A stretch of 64,000 bases of DNA from Mycobacterium sp. WUMAC-067 (GCF_020217485.1 NZ_JAEKMI010000014.1:1-64000); one strand, 5' to 3'; shown: positions 9,512 through 19,609, numbered from the stretch's first letter. Notes: generated from the letters alone by a model not told the origin. Program-made: numbers and translations.

Positions 9512-9996
9512 GCGCCGACCAGCACAAGCAGCACCGCGCAACGCACTGGCCACCGCAGTTGGCGCCGATCGGTGCCATCCGCTTCGCGCGCCGTTCGTCG
9601 CACTTCGCGGAAACGGTGCGGTTCTACCGCGACCTGGTGGGGCTGCCCCTCTACGAAACGTTCGAAGCAAGCTACGGCAGCAACGGCGCGATTTTTGGGC
9701 TACCCAGCTGGAACCTCACCATGGAGATCGTGGAGGCCGTCGACGCCGTCGCGGTCGACCACCATGAACAGCTCTGCCTGTATTTCCCCGACCCCCAGGC
9801 ACAGCAAGCCGCCCTCGCGCGCCTGCACGACGCGGGCGTCGAGCCCGTCGAGCAGCACCCTTACTGGGCGGCCACCGGCGCGATCACCTATCGGGACCCG
9901 GACGGGCGCGAAATCGTCTTCGCGCCCTTCGTATTCGGCGTCAATGAACCGGACACCAGCGCCGCCTCGGGAAAGCACGAGTTCCCCTCGGCCTGA
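9508..9996 (+). CDS. VOC (glyoxalase/dioxygenase fold) family protein
   Basis: The 162-residue protein has a single vicinal-oxygen-chelate unit pair: IRFARRSSHFAETVRFYRDLVGL at the start and YRDPDGREIVFAPF at the end, with His and Glu residues placed to bind a metal. The ATG overlaps the stop of the carotenoid oxygenase (ATGA), which implies co-translation and a linked pathway, perhaps handling the cleavage product. VOC proteins include glyoxalases, extradiol dioxygenases and epimerases; which one applies cannot be decided here. Confidence 0.8.
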   Translation: MSADQHKQHRATHWPPQLAPIGAIRFARRSSHFAETVRFYRDLVGLPLYETFEASYGSNGAIFGLPSWNLTMEIVEAVDAVAVDHHEQLCLYFPDPQAQQAALARLHDAGVEPVEQHPYWAATGAITYRDPDGREIVFAPFVFGVNEPDTSAASGKHEFPSA

Positions 9997-10000
9997 GGGC

Positions 10001-10435
10001 TCAGCGCCGCGACCGACCGGAAGCCAGCGCCGCGATCACAGCCACGACCGAGCACGCCACGGCGCACACCGCGCCGCCCGCACCGACGTAGAGGCCGTAT
10101 TCGGCCGACACCGGCGGGTTGACGTTGAGCTTGTAATACCAGACCGTCAGCGCCACGATGAGCAGCGAAATCAACAGCGCGGCAACCGAAGCGAGCTTCA
10201 CCGACAGGCCGCGGCCCATCATCGCGCCGGCCACCAGCAGTGTCGAGGCCAGCAGCACGATGAGCTGGCCGGCGCCGAACCCCGGCGGCAGCTCCAAGTT
10301 GCCGTGGGCGCCTCCGATGGCGTTGGCCCAGCCCCCGCCGTTGACCGCCGTCCTCAGCCACGGCAGCCACGCGCTGGCCGAAACCACCACGGCGAAAAAC
10401 GCCACCAGCCAACCGGGGCGCAGTCGGCGGGTCAT
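10001..10435 (-). CDS. Four-helix integral membrane protein (Rv0912-like)
   Basis: The 144-residue protein has about four hydrophobic segments (WLVAFFAVVVSASAWLPW, GQLIVLLASTLLVAGAMM, LASVAALLISLLIVALTVWYY and VGAGGAVCAVACSVVAVIAAL) and a basic C terminus (ASGRSRR). No catalytic motif is visible. It converges on the VOC gene, whose stop lies four bases away, so the two stops are nearly adjacent. The function is unknown; position corresponds to Rv0912. Confidence 0.75.
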   Translation of the reverse strand: MTRRLRPGWLVAFFAVVVSASAWLPWLRTAVNGGGWANAIGGAHGNLELPPGFGAGQLIVLLASTLLVAGAMMGRGLSVKLASVAALLISLLIVALTVWYYKLNVNPPVSAEYGLYVGAGGAVCAVACSVVAVIAALASGRSRR

Positions 10436-10513
10436 GGTAGCGAGGTTAACCGACTCCGACGCCGTGCCGCGGCACCGAGCGCCGCGCTAGCGTGGCGCCG
10501 GCGATCCGAGGCG

Positions 10514-11284
10514 TCAGCTCGGCAACGAGGACAGATTGAAGAGGGCGCCGGTCGGATCGCTCGCGGCGGCCAGCCGTCCATACGGGGTGTCCTCGGCGCC
10601 GCGCAGCACCGCGCCGCCGTGGTCGACGATCAGTCGCAGGGTGTTGTCGACGTCTTCGGCGCCGAAGAAGATCACCCAGTTCGACGGGGTCCCCTCCGGC
10701 AACAATGAGGCGCCGTCCATCACGCCGAGCAATTGCTCGTCGCCGAACCACGCTGTGGTGTAGCGGAATTCGTCGGTGTCGGACGCGGACTCGGTACGCC
10801 AGCCCAGGACGTCGCGGTAGAAGTCGAGGGCCGCGCCATAGTCGCGCGTGGTCAGCTGGTGCCAGACCGGGGCCCCTGCCGCGCCGGTGATCTCGAAGCC
10901 GAGATGCTCCAGCGGCTGCCACAAGCCGAACATCGCGCCGGTTGGGTCGGTCACCAGGCCCATCCGGCCCTTGGCGGGCACCTCGATCGCCATGCACACC
11001 GAACCACCCGCCCCGCTCGCCGCGGTCAGTGTCGTGTCGATGTCGGCGGTGTGGAAGTAGGTGACCCAGCGGTCCGGGGTCTCGGCTTCGGGCCCGTTCG
11101 CCATGATCCCGGCGACCACGTGGCCGTCCGTGGCGGCGTTGACGTATCCGTGGTATTCGGGACCGGCGGACTCGAACGCCCAGCCGAAAACCGTGCCGTA
11201 GAACTCTTGGGCGCGGGCGACGTCGGACGTGGTCAGATCGATCCAGCATGGGGCGCCCAGCGGCGCGCTGTCACGAATGGGCAC
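10514..11284 (-). CDS. Two-domain VOC family protein (Rv0911-like)
   Basis: The 256-residue protein contains two tandem glyoxalase/bleomycin-resistance-like halves. The first starts at PCWIDLTTSDVARAQEFYG, the second at PVWHQLTTRDYGAALDFYRD. Both end in a D-P-T-G-A motif (VTDPTGAMFGLWQP, ASDPTGALFNL). The GTG at 11284 is chosen as start because AGGAGG sits six bases upstream. The paired-domain form resembles CFP30B-type mycobacterial proteins. Substrate and metal use are not known. Confidence 0.8.
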   Translation of the reverse strand: MPIRDSAPLGAPCWIDLTTSDVARAQEFYGTVFGWAFESAGPEYHGYVNAATDGHVVAGIMANGPEAETPDRWVTYFHTADIDTTLTAASGAGGSVCMAIEVPAKGRMGLVTDPTGAMFGLWQPLEHLGFEITGAAGAPVWHQLTTRDYGAALDFYRDVLGWRTESASDTDEFRYTTAWFGDEQLLGVMDGASLLPEGTPSNWVIFFGAEDVDNTLRLIVDHGGAVLRGAEDTPYGRLAAASDPTGALFNLSSLPS

Positions 11285-11374
11285 AGTGACCTCCTGGTGG
11301 TGTTTCCCCTGGACAACGGGGTTCACAACTATCGACCGCTGCGGTGCCCAAAACTCATCGGCAGGCCCCGGCGA

Positions 11375-11836
11375 TCAGCGATGCCCGTTGGTGCTCGGGT
11401 CGGGTCGGGTGAACACCGCGACGAAGTTCTCCAGCGACTGGTTGATATCGCCGCGCAGTGCGGCGGCGACGATCATGCCGATGGGGCCGAACAGCGCCGG
11501 GCCGCCGAGGTGCACGTCGAAGCTGACGACGGAGCCGTCCCCTTTGGGCTGGATCTTGGCCATCAGTTTGACCTTGACGCCGCCGACACCGTCGCCGTTG
11601 AGCGTCATGCCCTCGGGCGGCTTGTAGCGCACCACCGTCCATTTGATCCGGTTGGGCATGCCCTTGACCTCGACGATCGACTCGACGACCGAGCCCTTTT
11701 CGATCTCGTCGGGCAAGGCGCTGCGCCACACCCGGTGGATGGTCAGCCAGTCCTTGTACCGGGACAGGTCAGAAGCGTGCTGCCAGGCCACCTCGGGTGG
11801 CAGCGGGACATCGATGGATCCGGAAAGCTTGGCCAT
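11375..11836 (-). CDS. SRPBCC protein, Rv0910-family toxin
   Basis: The 153-residue protein has a START/polyketide-cyclase-like SRPBCC fold: an N-terminal strand and helix (GSIDVPLPPEVAWQHASDL), a central W-T-V-V-R-Y core, and a C-terminal helix starting LRGDINQSLENF. Members of this family next to a small helical partner are annotated as Rv0910-type toxins of a type II module. The partner here ends three bases upstream. Toxicity is inferred from that pairing; the fold itself is a lipid or ligand binder, so a non-toxic role is possible. Confidence 0.75.
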   Translation of the reverse strand: MAKLSGSIDVPLPPEVAWQHASDLSRYKDWLTIHRVWRSALPDEIEKGSVVESIVEVKGMPNRIKWTVVRYKPPEGMTLNGDGVGGVKVKLMAKIQPKGDGSVVSFDVHLGGPALFGPIGMIVAAALRGDINQSLENFVAVFTRPDPSTNGHR

Positions 11837-11839
11837 GGC

Positions 11840-12028
11840 TCAGTTCTGCTGGTCGCCCGTGTCCGCAGGGCCGGTCGCCTTCTTGGCCTGTTCCTGCACC
11901 TGGTGGATGGTGTCGGTGTACTTGCCCTGCGTCTTCTCGTCGACGAACTCGCCGGCCTTGTCGATGGCCATCTCGACCTTGTCGGCGTTCTGCGACAACA
12001 GATCCTTGGCCTTGTCCAGGAATCCCAT
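11840..12028 (-). CDS. Antitoxin, Rv0909/MT0933 family
   Basis: This 62-residue, highly charged helical protein starts [11 protein letters not shown] and is rich in Lys, Asp and Gln, which is typical of the MT0933-like antitoxin family. The start at 12028 has a GGGAGGG ribosome site. It precedes the SRPBCC toxin gene with a three-base gap, the usual antitoxin-first order. No DNA-binding motif is obvious, so autoregulation is uncertain. Confidence 0.75.
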   Translation of the reverse strand: MGFLDKAKDLLSQNADKVEMAIDKAGEFVDEKTQGKYTDTIHQVQEQAKKATGPADTGDQQN

Positions 12029-12093
12029 GCGCCCTCCCTTTTCCCGGCATCGTACTTGCCCGGCGAAACCGGCCGGAGTCGAGTTCGGTGTGC

Positions 12094-14469
12094 TCAGCGC
12101 CACAACCGCGGCTGCACGCCCAGCATTCTGGCGCGGATCCACCACATGGCCTCGACCGCGGCGGCACCCAACAGACCGATCCCCACAGCGGTCGCGGTCA
12201 CCGTCACATTGGACGGATCCAGCAGGAACTGTTTGCGGGCCAGTGGCAGGCTGAAGATCACCACATAGGCCAGGCCCGAGGCGATTACGAGCGCCACCCG
12301 CCACCACTGGTAGGGACGTGCGACCACCGCCAGCACCCACAGCGCCGTCATGAGCAAGGTGATCAGGGCCGCGGTCGACGCCTGATCCTGTTGCTGAAAG
12401 CTGGCGTGACGACCGTGGTAGGCGATGAGGTACGACGCGAAGGTCGCGGTGCCGACGATCAGCCCCGACGGCAGGGCCGAGCTCAGGACCCGGCGCACGA
12501 AGCCCGGCTCGGCGCGCTCGTTGTTGGGCGCCAGCGACAGGATGAACGACGGTATTCCGATGGTGAACCACGCCGCGATGGTGACGTGGATCGGCTGGAA
12601 CGGATACAGCAACGGGTCGGCTTTCAGCGCTTTGGATAGCAGGCATTCGATGCCCACCAACAACGCCAGCAGCACCGAATAGACGGTCTTGGTCAGGAAC
12701 AGGTTGGCGACTCGCTCGATGTTGCCGATCACCCGCCGTCCCTCACCGACGACGTACGGCAACGTCGCAAACCTGTTGTCCAGCAAGACGATCTGCGCCA
12801 CGGCGCGAGAGGCCGGGCTGCCGGCCCCCATCGCGACGCCGATATCGGCGTGTTTGAGGGCCAACACGTCGTTGACGCCGTCGCCGGTCATCGCGACGGT
12901 GTGCCCGTGCGATTGCAGGGCGTGCACCACGGCGCGTTTCTGATCCGGCCGCACCCGCCCGAAGGTGGTGTGGGTGTCCAGCGCGTCAGCCAATTGCGTG
13001 GGTTCCGAGGGGAGTTGGCGGGCGTCCATCGTCTGGCCGTGCAGCCCGAGCTTGTCGGCGACGGCGCCGACCGAGACGGCGTTGTCCCCGGACAACACTT
13101 TGACCGCAACGCCTTGACCGGCAAAATAATCCAGCGTTTCGCGGGCGTCGGGACGCACCTTCTGTTCGAGCACTACCAGCGCAACAGGGGTGACATGCTG
13201 CGGCGCGTCCGGGTGGTCGACGGCCACGTCAGCGGCGCCCACCAGCAGGACCCGCAAACCTTGCGCCCCGATTCGCTCGGCCTGTTCGGCCGCCGCCGAC
13301 GCCGGCTCGAGCAACACGTCGGGCGCCCCCATCACCCAGTTGCCGTGTCCTTCGAAGGACACGCCGCTCCACTTGGTGGCCGACTTGAAAGGTGCTGTCG
13401 CCGTGGCGGTCCAGCCGGGCGGATCGGGATAGGACTCGGCGATGGCGCGCATGCTCGCGTTGGGCCGCGGGTCGGCGGCGGCCAAGGAGGCCAGCACGTC
13501 GCCGATCCGGCCACGCCGCCCGGCGTCGTCGAGCTCGTCGACCCGCGCGACCCGCATGCCGCTTTCGGTCAGGGTGCCCGTCTTGTCGGCGCAGACCACG
13601 TCGACCCGCGCGAGTCCCTCGATGGCGGGCAGCTCCTGCACCAGGCAGCGGCGCTGGCCGAGCCGGACCACCCCGACCGCGAACGCGACCGACGTCAGCA
13701 GCACCAGCCCTTCGGGGACCATCGGTACCAAGGCGCCCACCGTCCGCAGCACGGACTCGCGCCAGCCCGCGTGGGTGGTGAACAGCTGGGTGTAGATCGT
13801 CAGCAGGCCGGCCGGCACCAACAGGTAGGTGATGAACTGCAGGATGCGGTTAATGCCGCTGCGCAGTTCGGATTTCACCAACGTGAACTTGCTGGCTTCC
13901 TCGGCGAGTTTGGCCGCGTAGGCGTCCGGACCGACCTTGGTGGCCCGGTAGGCGCCGGTGCCCGCGACGACGAAACTGCCCGACATCACCGGGTCGCCGA
14001 CGGCTTTGGCGATCGGGTCGGCCTCGCCGGTCAGCAGCGACTCGTCGACTTCCAGGTTCGCCTCCTCGACGATCTCTCCGTCGACGACGACCTGATCGCC
14101 GGGTCCGAGCTCGATGATGTCGTCGAGCACCACCTCCTCGGGCGGCACCGCACGCGTTCCGGATTGCCTGCGCACCAAGGGTTTCGCCTGTCCCACGATC
14201 GCGAGCTTGTCCAGCGTCTGCTTGGCCCGGATTTCCTGGACCATGCCGACGACGCTGTTGGCGACGATCAACAGGCCGAACATCCCGTTGATCAGCGAAC
14301 CCGTCGCGAGCACGATCAGCAGCAAGACCCCAAGGATCGCGTTGATCCGGGTGAACACATTGGCCCGCACGATATCGGTGATGCTGCGCGTCGCGCGTTT
14401 CCGTATCGCGTTGCTCTGGCCGTCGGCAACCCGCTGCGTCACCTCGGCATCGGTCAGGCCGGCGCTCAT
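12094..14469 (-). CDS. ctpE: Cation-transporting P-type ATPase CtpE
   Basis: The 791-residue protein carries the P-type ATPase core: the phosphorylation motif [10 protein letters not shown], the actuator loop LLTGEADPI (TGEA rather than the common TGES), the M4 motif [20 protein letters not shown] and the hinge [15 protein letters not shown]. About ten membrane segments are visible. CtpE of mycobacteria has been linked to calcium uptake at the plasma membrane. The ATG at 14469 overlaps the stop of the upstream serine-hydrolase gene by four bases, so the two are co-translated. The TGEA variant is, as I recall, shared with the M. tuberculosis protein, so it is probably normal for CtpE. Confidence 0.93.
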   Translation of the reverse strand: MSAGLTDAEVTQRVADGQSNAIRKRATRSITDIVRANVFTRINAILGVLLLIVLATGSLINGMFGLLIVANSVVGMVQEIRAKQTLDKLAIVGQAKPLVRRQSGTRAVPPEEVVLDDIIELGPGDQVVVDGEIVEEANLEVDESLLTGEADPIAKAVGDPVMSGSFVVAGTGAYRATKVGPDAYAAKLAEEASKFTLVKSELRSGINRILQFITYLLVPAGLLTIYTQLFTTHAGWRESVLRTVGALVPMVPEGLVLLTSVAFAVGVVRLGQRRCLVQELPAIEGLARVDVVCADKTGTLTESGMRVARVDELDDAGRRGRIGDVLASLAAADPRPNASMRAIAESYPDPPGWTATATAPFKSATKWSGVSFEGHGNWVMGAPDVLLEPASAAAEQAERIGAQGLRVLLVGAADVAVDHPDAPQHVTPVALVVLEQKVRPDARETLDYFAGQGVAVKVLSGDNAVSVGAVADKLGLHGQTMDARQLPSEPTQLADALDTHTTFGRVRPDQKRAVVHALQSHGHTVAMTGDGVNDVLALKHADIGVAMGAGSPASRAVAQIVLLDNRFATLPYVVGEGRRVIGNIERVANLFLTKTVYSVLLALLVGIECLLSKALKADPLLYPFQPIHVTIAAWFTIGIPSFILSLAPNNERAEPGFVRRVLSSALPSGLIVGTATFASYLIAYHGRHASFQQQDQASTAALITLLMTALWVLAVVARPYQWWRVALVIASGLAYVVIFSLPLARKQFLLDPSNVTVTATAVGIGLLGAAAVEAMWWIRARMLGVQPRLWR

Positions 14470-16043
14470 CGGGTGAAGGTCCCCAACTTCTCGGTGTCGT
14501 AGTACTCCAGGTTCACCGTGTTGTTGGCGAACACCGCTGTGGAAACTGTTCCGGGTGGGGCGTTTTCGTCGGTCAGCGGGAAGGTGAAGGTGTCTCCGTC
14601 CCAATGGGTGAGGGTGACCGTCCGGTTTTTCGGGCCCATCGCCAACTGCAGGGCGCCGTCGCGTTCGGTCACGACGGCCGGACCCCAGTAGTCGCTGGCG
14701 TAGACGCCGGCGTACTCGCCGAGCGGTTTGGCCGGGGCGGGATTGGGCGGGGGCTGCTTCCCGACCAGCGAGCCCACCGGATTGTTCAGCCAGCCGATCG
14801 CCTTTTTGTATAAGGCGCGCCAGTCCTCGCGGATCTGGCCGTACTGGACGAGGTCCATGAATTCGGCGGTCAGCGTCTCCGGGATGCCGTAGGGCGCGCC
14901 GTTGGTCAGCGCGATGATGCCCAAGTCCTCCGAGGGCATCACCACGAAGTTCGTCGCCGCCCCCAAATCGAAAGCGCCGGAGTGGCTGTATTCGGTGCGG
15001 CCCGAGGAGTCGACCGACGCGTTGAAGCCGTATCCGTAGAAACCGGTGCGGGCCTTGGGCGTCGTCGCGGGCGCCGACACCATCTGCGGACTGGTCGCGG
15101 GCAGCAAGGCTTCCGGCGAGGCGATCCGCTGGCCGTTGTGAGTTCCGTTGCCCAGCAACATCATCAGCCAGTGGGCCATGTCGTTGGCCGATGAACTGAC
15201 GCCGCCCGCGGGTGACTGGGGATCGGGGTCCCGCTGGAAACGGGCCTCCCACTTGTCGGCGACCTTGATGTGGTTGACCGCATGGTTGGGCCGGGCGATG
15301 AAGTCGGCAAAGCGTGAACTGGTCGACGTCATCCCCAGGGGGCGGTAGAGCACCTCGTCGGACAGATCCTCCCATGATTTGCCCGCCGCGGCCGCCACCG
15401 CCTCCGCACCGGCGGTGATCCCATAGTTGGTGTAGGCGTAGCTGATCCGGAAGGGCGCCAGCGGCAGGTACTTGAGCCGCTCGAGGGTCTGACGGCGGTC
15501 GTAGCCCAGGTCTTCCAGTTTGTCGCCGGCGTGGTCGGGCAGCCCGGAGCGATGCGAATACATGTCAGCGACGGTCACATGGCCGGCGACATAGGGGTCG
15601 CTGAGAGTGAACCACGGCAGCTTGGCGGCCACCGGGGTGTCCCAGCCGACGACGTTGCCGCTGACCTCGTGCGCGATCACCGTCGCACCGACCGATTTGG
15701 ACACCGAGGCCAACTGGAAGACGGTGTCGGCGTCCACCTTGTTGTCCTGCCCCTGCCCCTTGCTCGCGTCCTTGATGCCGAAGCCTTTGGCGTACAACAC
15801 CTTCCCGCCGTGGACAACGGCGACCGCCATTCCGGGGACACCGGTGCTTTTCATCAGGTCGCCGACCAGGCCGTCGATTTTGGCGACGGCATCGTCGATG
15901 CGGCCGGCCGGAATCGCCACGCCGGACACCTGGTTGGGCGGGACGTCAGACCGTGTGGGCGGGGGCCCGGCGGTCGGCTGCGCGGAGCCGCATCCCGTCA
16001 ACCCGAGCAGTATCGCGATGGCAGCGGCCGCGCGTTTGGTCAT
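14466..16043 (-). CDS. Beta-lactamase-family serine hydrolase lipoprotein (Rv0907-like)
   Basis: The 525-residue protein has a lipoprotein signal with lipobox LTGCG, so it should be anchored outside the membrane. The class-C/penicillin-binding fold follows, with SVSK (Ser-x-x-Lys nucleophile), YTNYG (Tyr-x-Asn) and HSG near the C-terminal part of the domain. Such proteins may act as D-aminopeptidases, carboxypeptidases or esterases; no substrate is implied. It is first in an operon with ctpE. A repeated element of period 57 bp lies immediately upstream of its start. Confidence 0.88.
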   Translation of the reverse strand: MTKRAAAAIAILLGLTGCGSAQPTAGPPPTRSDVPPNQVSGVAIPAGRIDDAVAKIDGLVGDLMKSTGVPGMAVAVVHGGKVLYAKGFGIKDASKGQGQDNKVDADTVFQLASVSKSVGATVIAHEVSGNVVGWDTPVAAKLPWFTLSDPYVAGHVTVADMYSHRSGLPDHAGDKLEDLGYDRRQTLERLKYLPLAPFRISYAYTNYGITAGAEAVAAAAGKSWEDLSDEVLYRPLGMTSTSSRFADFIARPNHAVNHIKVADKWEARFQRDPDPQSPAGGVSSSANDMAHWLMMLLGNGTHNGQRIASPEALLPATSPQMVSAPATTPKARTGFYGYGFNASVDSSGRTEYSHSGAFDLGAATNFVVMPSEDLGIIALTNGAPYGIPETLTAEFMDLVQYGQIREDWRALYKKAIGWLNNPVGSLVGKQPPPNPAPAKPLGEYAGVYASDYWGPAVVTERDGALQLAMGPKNRTVTLTHWDGDTFTFPLTDENAPPGTVSTAVFANNTVNLEYYDTEKLGTFTR

Positions 16044-16054
16044 GGCGCGACCTT

Positions 16055-16137
16055 AGCCCGGTGACGATGCGCGCCGCATGGGGCGCGAGGAGGAGGCGGG
16101 CACTCGAGCCCAGCCCGGTGACGATGCGCGCCGCATG
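16055..16137 (+). repeat. Pair of 26-bp direct repeats, period 57
   Basis: AGCCCGGTGACGATGCGCGC-type units of 26 bp occur identically at 16055-16080 and 16112-16137. They are separated by a GCGAGGAGGAGGCGGGCA spacer. The first copy lies 11 bp from the start codon of the minus-strand hydrolase lipoprotein. A related element, inverted relative to this one, precedes dapC at 62471-62558. Confidence 0.85.
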
Positions 16138-16139
16138 AA

Positions 16140-17249
16140 TCAGAGCTGCCACCACGGGTTCGATTTCACCGGGGTCGCGAGATCAATGCGCTGACCGGGC
16201 ACCGGCACCGCCACGTTCACCCGCTCGGGCTCCGCGGCGGCGAGCAGCCGCTCGACCGGTTCGGCCCACGGGTGCGGCGCCAACCGGAAGGTGCCCCAGT
16301 GGATCGGCACCAGCAGTCCCCCGTCGGTGACGTCGAGGTGCGCCCGCAGTGCCTCCTCGGGGTTCATGTGCACGTCGGGCCACGCCGTGTTGTAGGCCCC
16401 GATGGGCAGCAGGGTCAGGTCGAACGGTCCGTGGTCGGCGCCGATCTGGGCGAAGCTCTTGGTGTAACCGGTGTCGCCGCCGAAGTACGCGCGATGGGTC
16501 GGCCCACGGAACACCCACGACGCCCACAACGTCGTGTTGCGGTCCAGGAAGCGGCCCGAAAAGTGCCGCGCCGGCACGCAAACCACGGTGAGCTCGTCGA
16601 CCTTCGCGCTCTGGTGCCAATCGAGCTCGACGATGCGGTGCTCGGGTATCCCCCACCTGCGCAGGTGGGCGCCGACACCGAGCGGAACGAAGAACGGGGA
16701 CCGCTGCGTGCGGGCCAACGCCCTGATCGTGTCGATGTCGAGGTGGTCGTAGTGGTCGTGGCTGATCACCACCGCGTCGACGGCGGGCAGCCCCTCGAGT
16801 TGAATCGGCGGTGGATGCAGCCGCTGCGGCCCGACGATGTCCGACGGCGAACACCGGTCGCTCCACACCGGGTCGGTGAGCACCCGGTAGCCGTCGATTT
16901 CCAGCAGCGCCGTGGAGTGGCCGAACCAGCTGACGGCCAGCCCGCTCGGATCCGCGCCGAAGACCCCCGGGGCCGTCAGCGGGATCGGCCCCCGCGGCCG
17001 GCTTCCACCCCGGTTTCCCACCAGCTCCCACGCGATGAGCCGCAGTTGCTCGCGGTCCATCTTGGTGTCCGAGGCCGGCTCGAGGTTGACGAAAACGCCG
17101 TCGCGACAGTGCGGGGACCCGGCCGTCACCGCGGCGATCGATGCGGGATGGGCGCCGAGCGCGTCCGGCGCACCGTGCAGCGCGCGCACCAGCCAACCCC
17201 CGCCCGCCAGCGACGCCGTGCCGGCGACCAGCCGTAGCGCCCCGCGCAT
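16140..17249 (-). CDS. MBL-fold metal-dependent hydrolase (NAPE-PLD-like, Rv0906)
   Basis: The 369-residue protein has the metallo-beta-lactamase metal signature SHDHYDH, preceded by WFGHSTALLEIDG, with later ligands at ARHFSGR, FGGDTGYT and PIHWGTF. This arrangement resembles the N-acyl-phosphatidylethanolamine phospholipase D / UlaG branch. The N terminus (SLAGGGWLVRALHG) could be a signal or anchor. It lies between echA6 and the serine-hydrolase lipoprotein on the same strand, suggesting lipid-related envelope metabolism. The lipid substrate is inferred only from family. Confidence 0.85.
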   Translation of the reverse strand: MRGALRLVAGTASLAGGGWLVRALHGAPDALGAHPASIAAVTAGSPHCRDGVFVNLEPASDTKMDREQLRLIAWELVGNRGGSRPRGPIPLTAPGVFGADPSGLAVSWFGHSTALLEIDGYRVLTDPVWSDRCSPSDIVGPQRLHPPPIQLEGLPAVDAVVISHDHYDHLDIDTIRALARTQRSPFFVPLGVGAHLRRWGIPEHRIVELDWHQSAKVDELTVVCVPARHFSGRFLDRNTTLWASWVFRGPTHRAYFGGDTGYTKSFAQIGADHGPFDLTLLPIGAYNTAWPDVHMNPEEALRAHLDVTDGGLLVPIHWGTFRLAPHPWAEPVERLLAAAEPERVNVAVPVPGQRIDLATPVKSNPWWQL

Positions 17250-17255
17250 GGTTCG

Positions 17256-17987
17256 TCAGGCTCCTTGGAACTTCGGTGGCCGCTTCTCGATGCGGGCGAC
17301 CTGGGCTTCGACGACGTCTTGACTGCTCCAGGCCTTGTCGAAGAGCTCCTTGTGCACCGGCCCGGCCTCTTCGATGGCGCCGTCGTCGTTGAGCACCCGC
17401 TTGGCGTGCTGGATCGCCAGCGGGGCCAGGCCGGCGATCTCGGCGGCCCAGGCCTGGGCGTCGGCCAGCGTCCCGATGCGGTTGGCCATCCCGGTCTGCA
17501 GCGCCGCGTCGGCCGTCAGCTTTTCCGCGGCCAGCAGCATCGCGCGGGCCCGGCCGTGACCGACCAGCGTCGAGAGGCGCCGGATACTCCAGTTGTCAAG
17601 GGCCAGGCCGTATTTCGATGTCGGAAACTGGAAGAAGGCGTCCGGCGCGACCACCCGGAGGTCGCATTGCATGGCCAGCTGCAGGCCCGCGCCGATGGCC
17701 GGGCCGTTGATGGCGCCGATCACCGGGATGAGGGTCGCGTCCAACACCCTGTGCAGCTCGATGAGCCGGTCGGGATAGTCGGCGGCGAACGCGTCGCCGC
17801 TCAGGTCCGCGCCGGCGCAGAACACCGTGCCCTGGCCGGTCAGCACGATCGCCCGGGTGGAGCCGTCGCCCGCCTTCAGCACGGCCTCCCGCAGCTCCTC
17901 GACGAGCTGCGAGTTCAAGGCGTTGCGGCGCTCGGGGCGCTGCAACTCGATGGTCAAAACGGCTTCGGCCTGGCTGACACCGATCAT
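17256..17987 (-). CDS. echA6: EchA6, enoyl-CoA hydratase-like acyl-CoA carrier
   Basis: The 243-residue crotonase-fold protein matches M. tuberculosis EchA6 in length and nearly throughout in sequence, as I recall it ([62 protein letters not shown]). EchA6 lacks hydratase activity, binds long-chain acyl-CoAs and delivers them to the FAS-II mycolate system; it is a target of tetrahydropyrazo-pyrimidine inhibitors. The start at 17987 ([10 protein letters not shown]) is chosen by that match. It is divergent from accD3 with 27 bp between starts and lies seven bases upstream of the MBL-fold gene. Confidence 0.93.
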   Translation of the reverse strand: MIGVSQAEAVLTIELQRPERRNALNSQLVEELREAVLKAGDGSTRAIVLTGQGTVFCAGADLSGDAFAADYPDRLIELHRVLDATLIPVIGAINGPAIGAGLQLAMQCDLRVVAPDAFFQFPTSKYGLALDNWSIRRLSTLVGHGRARAMLLAAEKLTADAALQTGMANRIGTLADAQAWAAEIAGLAPLAIQHAKRVLNDDGAIEEAGPVHKELFDKAWSSQDVVEAQVARIEKRPPKFQGA

Positions 17988-17998
17988 GGGAGCCACCC

Positions 17999-18015
17999 TA
18001 TATAGCCTCGTCACG
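17999..18015 (+). promoter_or_regulatory. Candidate leaderless promoter of accD3
   Basis: TAGCCT at 18003-18008 fits the mycobacterial -10 pattern TAnnnT. The GTG start of accD3 begins seven bases later, where transcription would be expected to start. No ribosome-binding site precedes the GTG. Both facts suggest a leaderless transcript, common in mycobacteria. The element lies in the 27-bp gap to the divergent echA6. Confidence 0.45.
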
Positions 18016-19496
18016 TGAGTCGTATCTCGGCTGGTCAACTACGCGACGCGGTCCTGGACGAGAATTCCTTCATCCGCTGGGACGCTGAGCCGCTCGCCGT
18101 GCCGCTCAGCACCGCCTATGCGCGAGAGCTGGCCGATGCCCGCGCCGCCACGGGCCTGGACGAGTCGGTGCTGACCGGCGAAGGGCGCATCTTCGGGCGC
18201 CGGGTCGCGGTGGTGGTCTGCGAATTCGGCTTTCTCGGCGGCTCGATCGGGGTGGCCGCCGCCGAACGGATCACCGCCGCCGTGCAGCGGGCGACCGCCG
18301 AGGGCTTGCCGCTGCTGGCCTCGCCGAGCTCCGGGGGCACCCGCATGCAAGAGGGCACGGTCGCGTTCTTGCAGATGGTGAAGATCGCCGCCGCCGTCCG
18401 GCTGCACACCCAGGCGCAACTGCCCTATCTGGTCTATCTGCGCAATCCGACCACCGGCGGCGTGTTCGCGTCGTGGGGTTCGCTAGGCCATGTCACGCTC
18501 GCCGAACCGGGCGCGTTGATCGGCTTCCTCGGGCCTCGCGTATACCAGCTGCTCTATGGCGAACCGTTCCCCGAGGGCGTCCAGACCGCGGAGAACCTGC
18601 AGCGGCACGGCGTGATCGACGGCGTCGTCCCGCTCGACGAGCTGCGCCCCACGCTGGACCGCGCGATGACCGTCATCGCCGACCCTCCCGAGCCGCTGCC
18701 CGCGCCGCCACCACCCGAACCGACACCCGACGTCGCGGCGTGGGACTCGGTGGTCGCATCGCGGCGGCCCGACCGGCCGGGCGTCGGACTTCTGTTGCGG
18801 CACGGCGCAACTGATCAGGTGCTGTTGTCGGGGACCGGTCGAGGAGAGGCGGCGACCACGCTGTTGGCGCTGGCCCGGTTGGCCGGCCAGCCCGTGGTGG
18901 TGCTCGGCCAGCAGCGGATAGCGGGCGGCCGGGCAAGCACCGTGGGCCCGGCGTCGTTGCGCGAGGCCCGGCGCGGCATGGCGCTGGCCGCCGAATTGCG
19001 TCTGCCGCTGGTGCTGGTGATCGACACGGCGGGGCCGGCGCTGTCCGCCGAGGCCGAGCAGGGTGGGCTCGCCGGGCAGATCGCCCAGTGCCTGGCCGAG
19101 CTGGTGACCCTGGATACCCCGACGGTCTCCGTGCTGCTGGGCCAGGGCAGCGGCGGGCCGGCGCTGGCGATGGTGCCCGCCGACCGGGTGTTGGCCGCGC
19201 TGCACGGCTGGCTGGCGCCGCTACCGCCGGAAGGCGCCAGCGCGATCGTCTTCCGCGACACCGATCATGCCGCCGAACTCGCTGCGGCCCAAGGCATTCG
19301 GTCGGCTGATCTGTTGGAGTCCGGAATTGTCGACGTCGTCGTCGCGGAACATCCCGACGCCGCCGACGAGCCCGTCGAGTTCTCGCGGCGATTGTCGCGG
19401 GCCATCGCCGCCGAGGTGCAGGCGCTGCGCGGGATGCCCGCCGCCGAGCGGCTGGCCGCCCGGTTGCGGCGCTACCGCAACATCGGTGTGCGCTGA
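18015..19496 (+). CDS. accD3: Acyl-CoA carboxylase carboxyltransferase AccD3
   Basis: The 493-residue protein carries two crotonase-like carboxyltransferase halves. The N-terminal half has the [10 protein letters not shown] and [12 protein letters not shown] motifs of the acyl-CoA-binding side. The C-terminal half ([40 protein letters not shown]) gives the carboxybiotin side, resembling AccD-AccA fused. In mycobacteria AccD3 is a carboxyltransferase component of an acyl-CoA carboxylase whose exact substrate is debated. The gene is divergent from echA6, so the two lipid genes may share control. Confidence 0.9.
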   Translation: MSRISAGQLRDAVLDENSFIRWDAEPLAVPLSTAYARELADARAATGLDESVLTGEGRIFGRRVAVVVCEFGFLGGSIGVAAAERITAAVQRATAEGLPLLASPSSGGTRMQEGTVAFLQMVKIAAAVRLHTQAQLPYLVYLRNPTTGGVFASWGSLGHVTLAEPGALIGFLGPRVYQLLYGEPFPEGVQTAENLQRHGVIDGVVPLDELRPTLDRAMTVIADPPEPLPAPPPPEPTPDVAAWDSVVASRRPDRPGVGLLLRHGATDQVLLSGTGRGEAATTLLALARLAGQPVVVLGQQRIAGGRASTVGPASLREARRGMALAAELRLPLVLVIDTAGPALSAEAEQGGLAGQIAQCLAELVTLDTPTVSVLLGQGSGGPALAMVPADRVLAALHGWLAPLPPEGASAIVFRDTDHAAELAAAQGIRSADLLESGIVDVVVAEHPDAADEPVEFSRRLSRAIAAEVQALRGMPAAERLAARLRRYRNIGVR

Positions 19497-19506
19497 AACA
19501 CTTCCG

Positions 19507-19566
19507 GCGAGCAGACGCGGAATCGCACAGAATCAGCGAGTTTGATGCGATTCCGCGTCTGCTCGC
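19507..19566. repeat. Perfect 21-bp inverted repeat, 18-nt loop
   Basis: The arm GCGAGCAGACGCGGAATCGC(A) at 19507-19527 is the exact reverse complement of 19546-19566. It lies ten bases after the accD3 stop and 43 bases before prrA. The same element, with small changes, occurs after the phytoene-desaturase-like gene and after the methyltransferase gene. As RNA it would form a strong hairpin without a U tract, so it may attenuate read-through. Confidence 0.9.
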
Positions 19567-19609
19567 CCCAGGTCGCGCCTCCCACCGCCGAAAGCAGCAA
19601 TCAGGCAAA

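Noticed and set aside
12094..14469. TGEA instead of TGES in CtpE as an inactivating change
   Set aside because: From memory the M. tuberculosis CtpE carries the same TGEA, so it is a family trait rather than damage.
12850..14502. 550-codon plus-strand open frame antisense to ctpE
   Set aside because: The opposite strand encodes a P-type ATPase with all motifs; the antisense product has no recognisable sequence.
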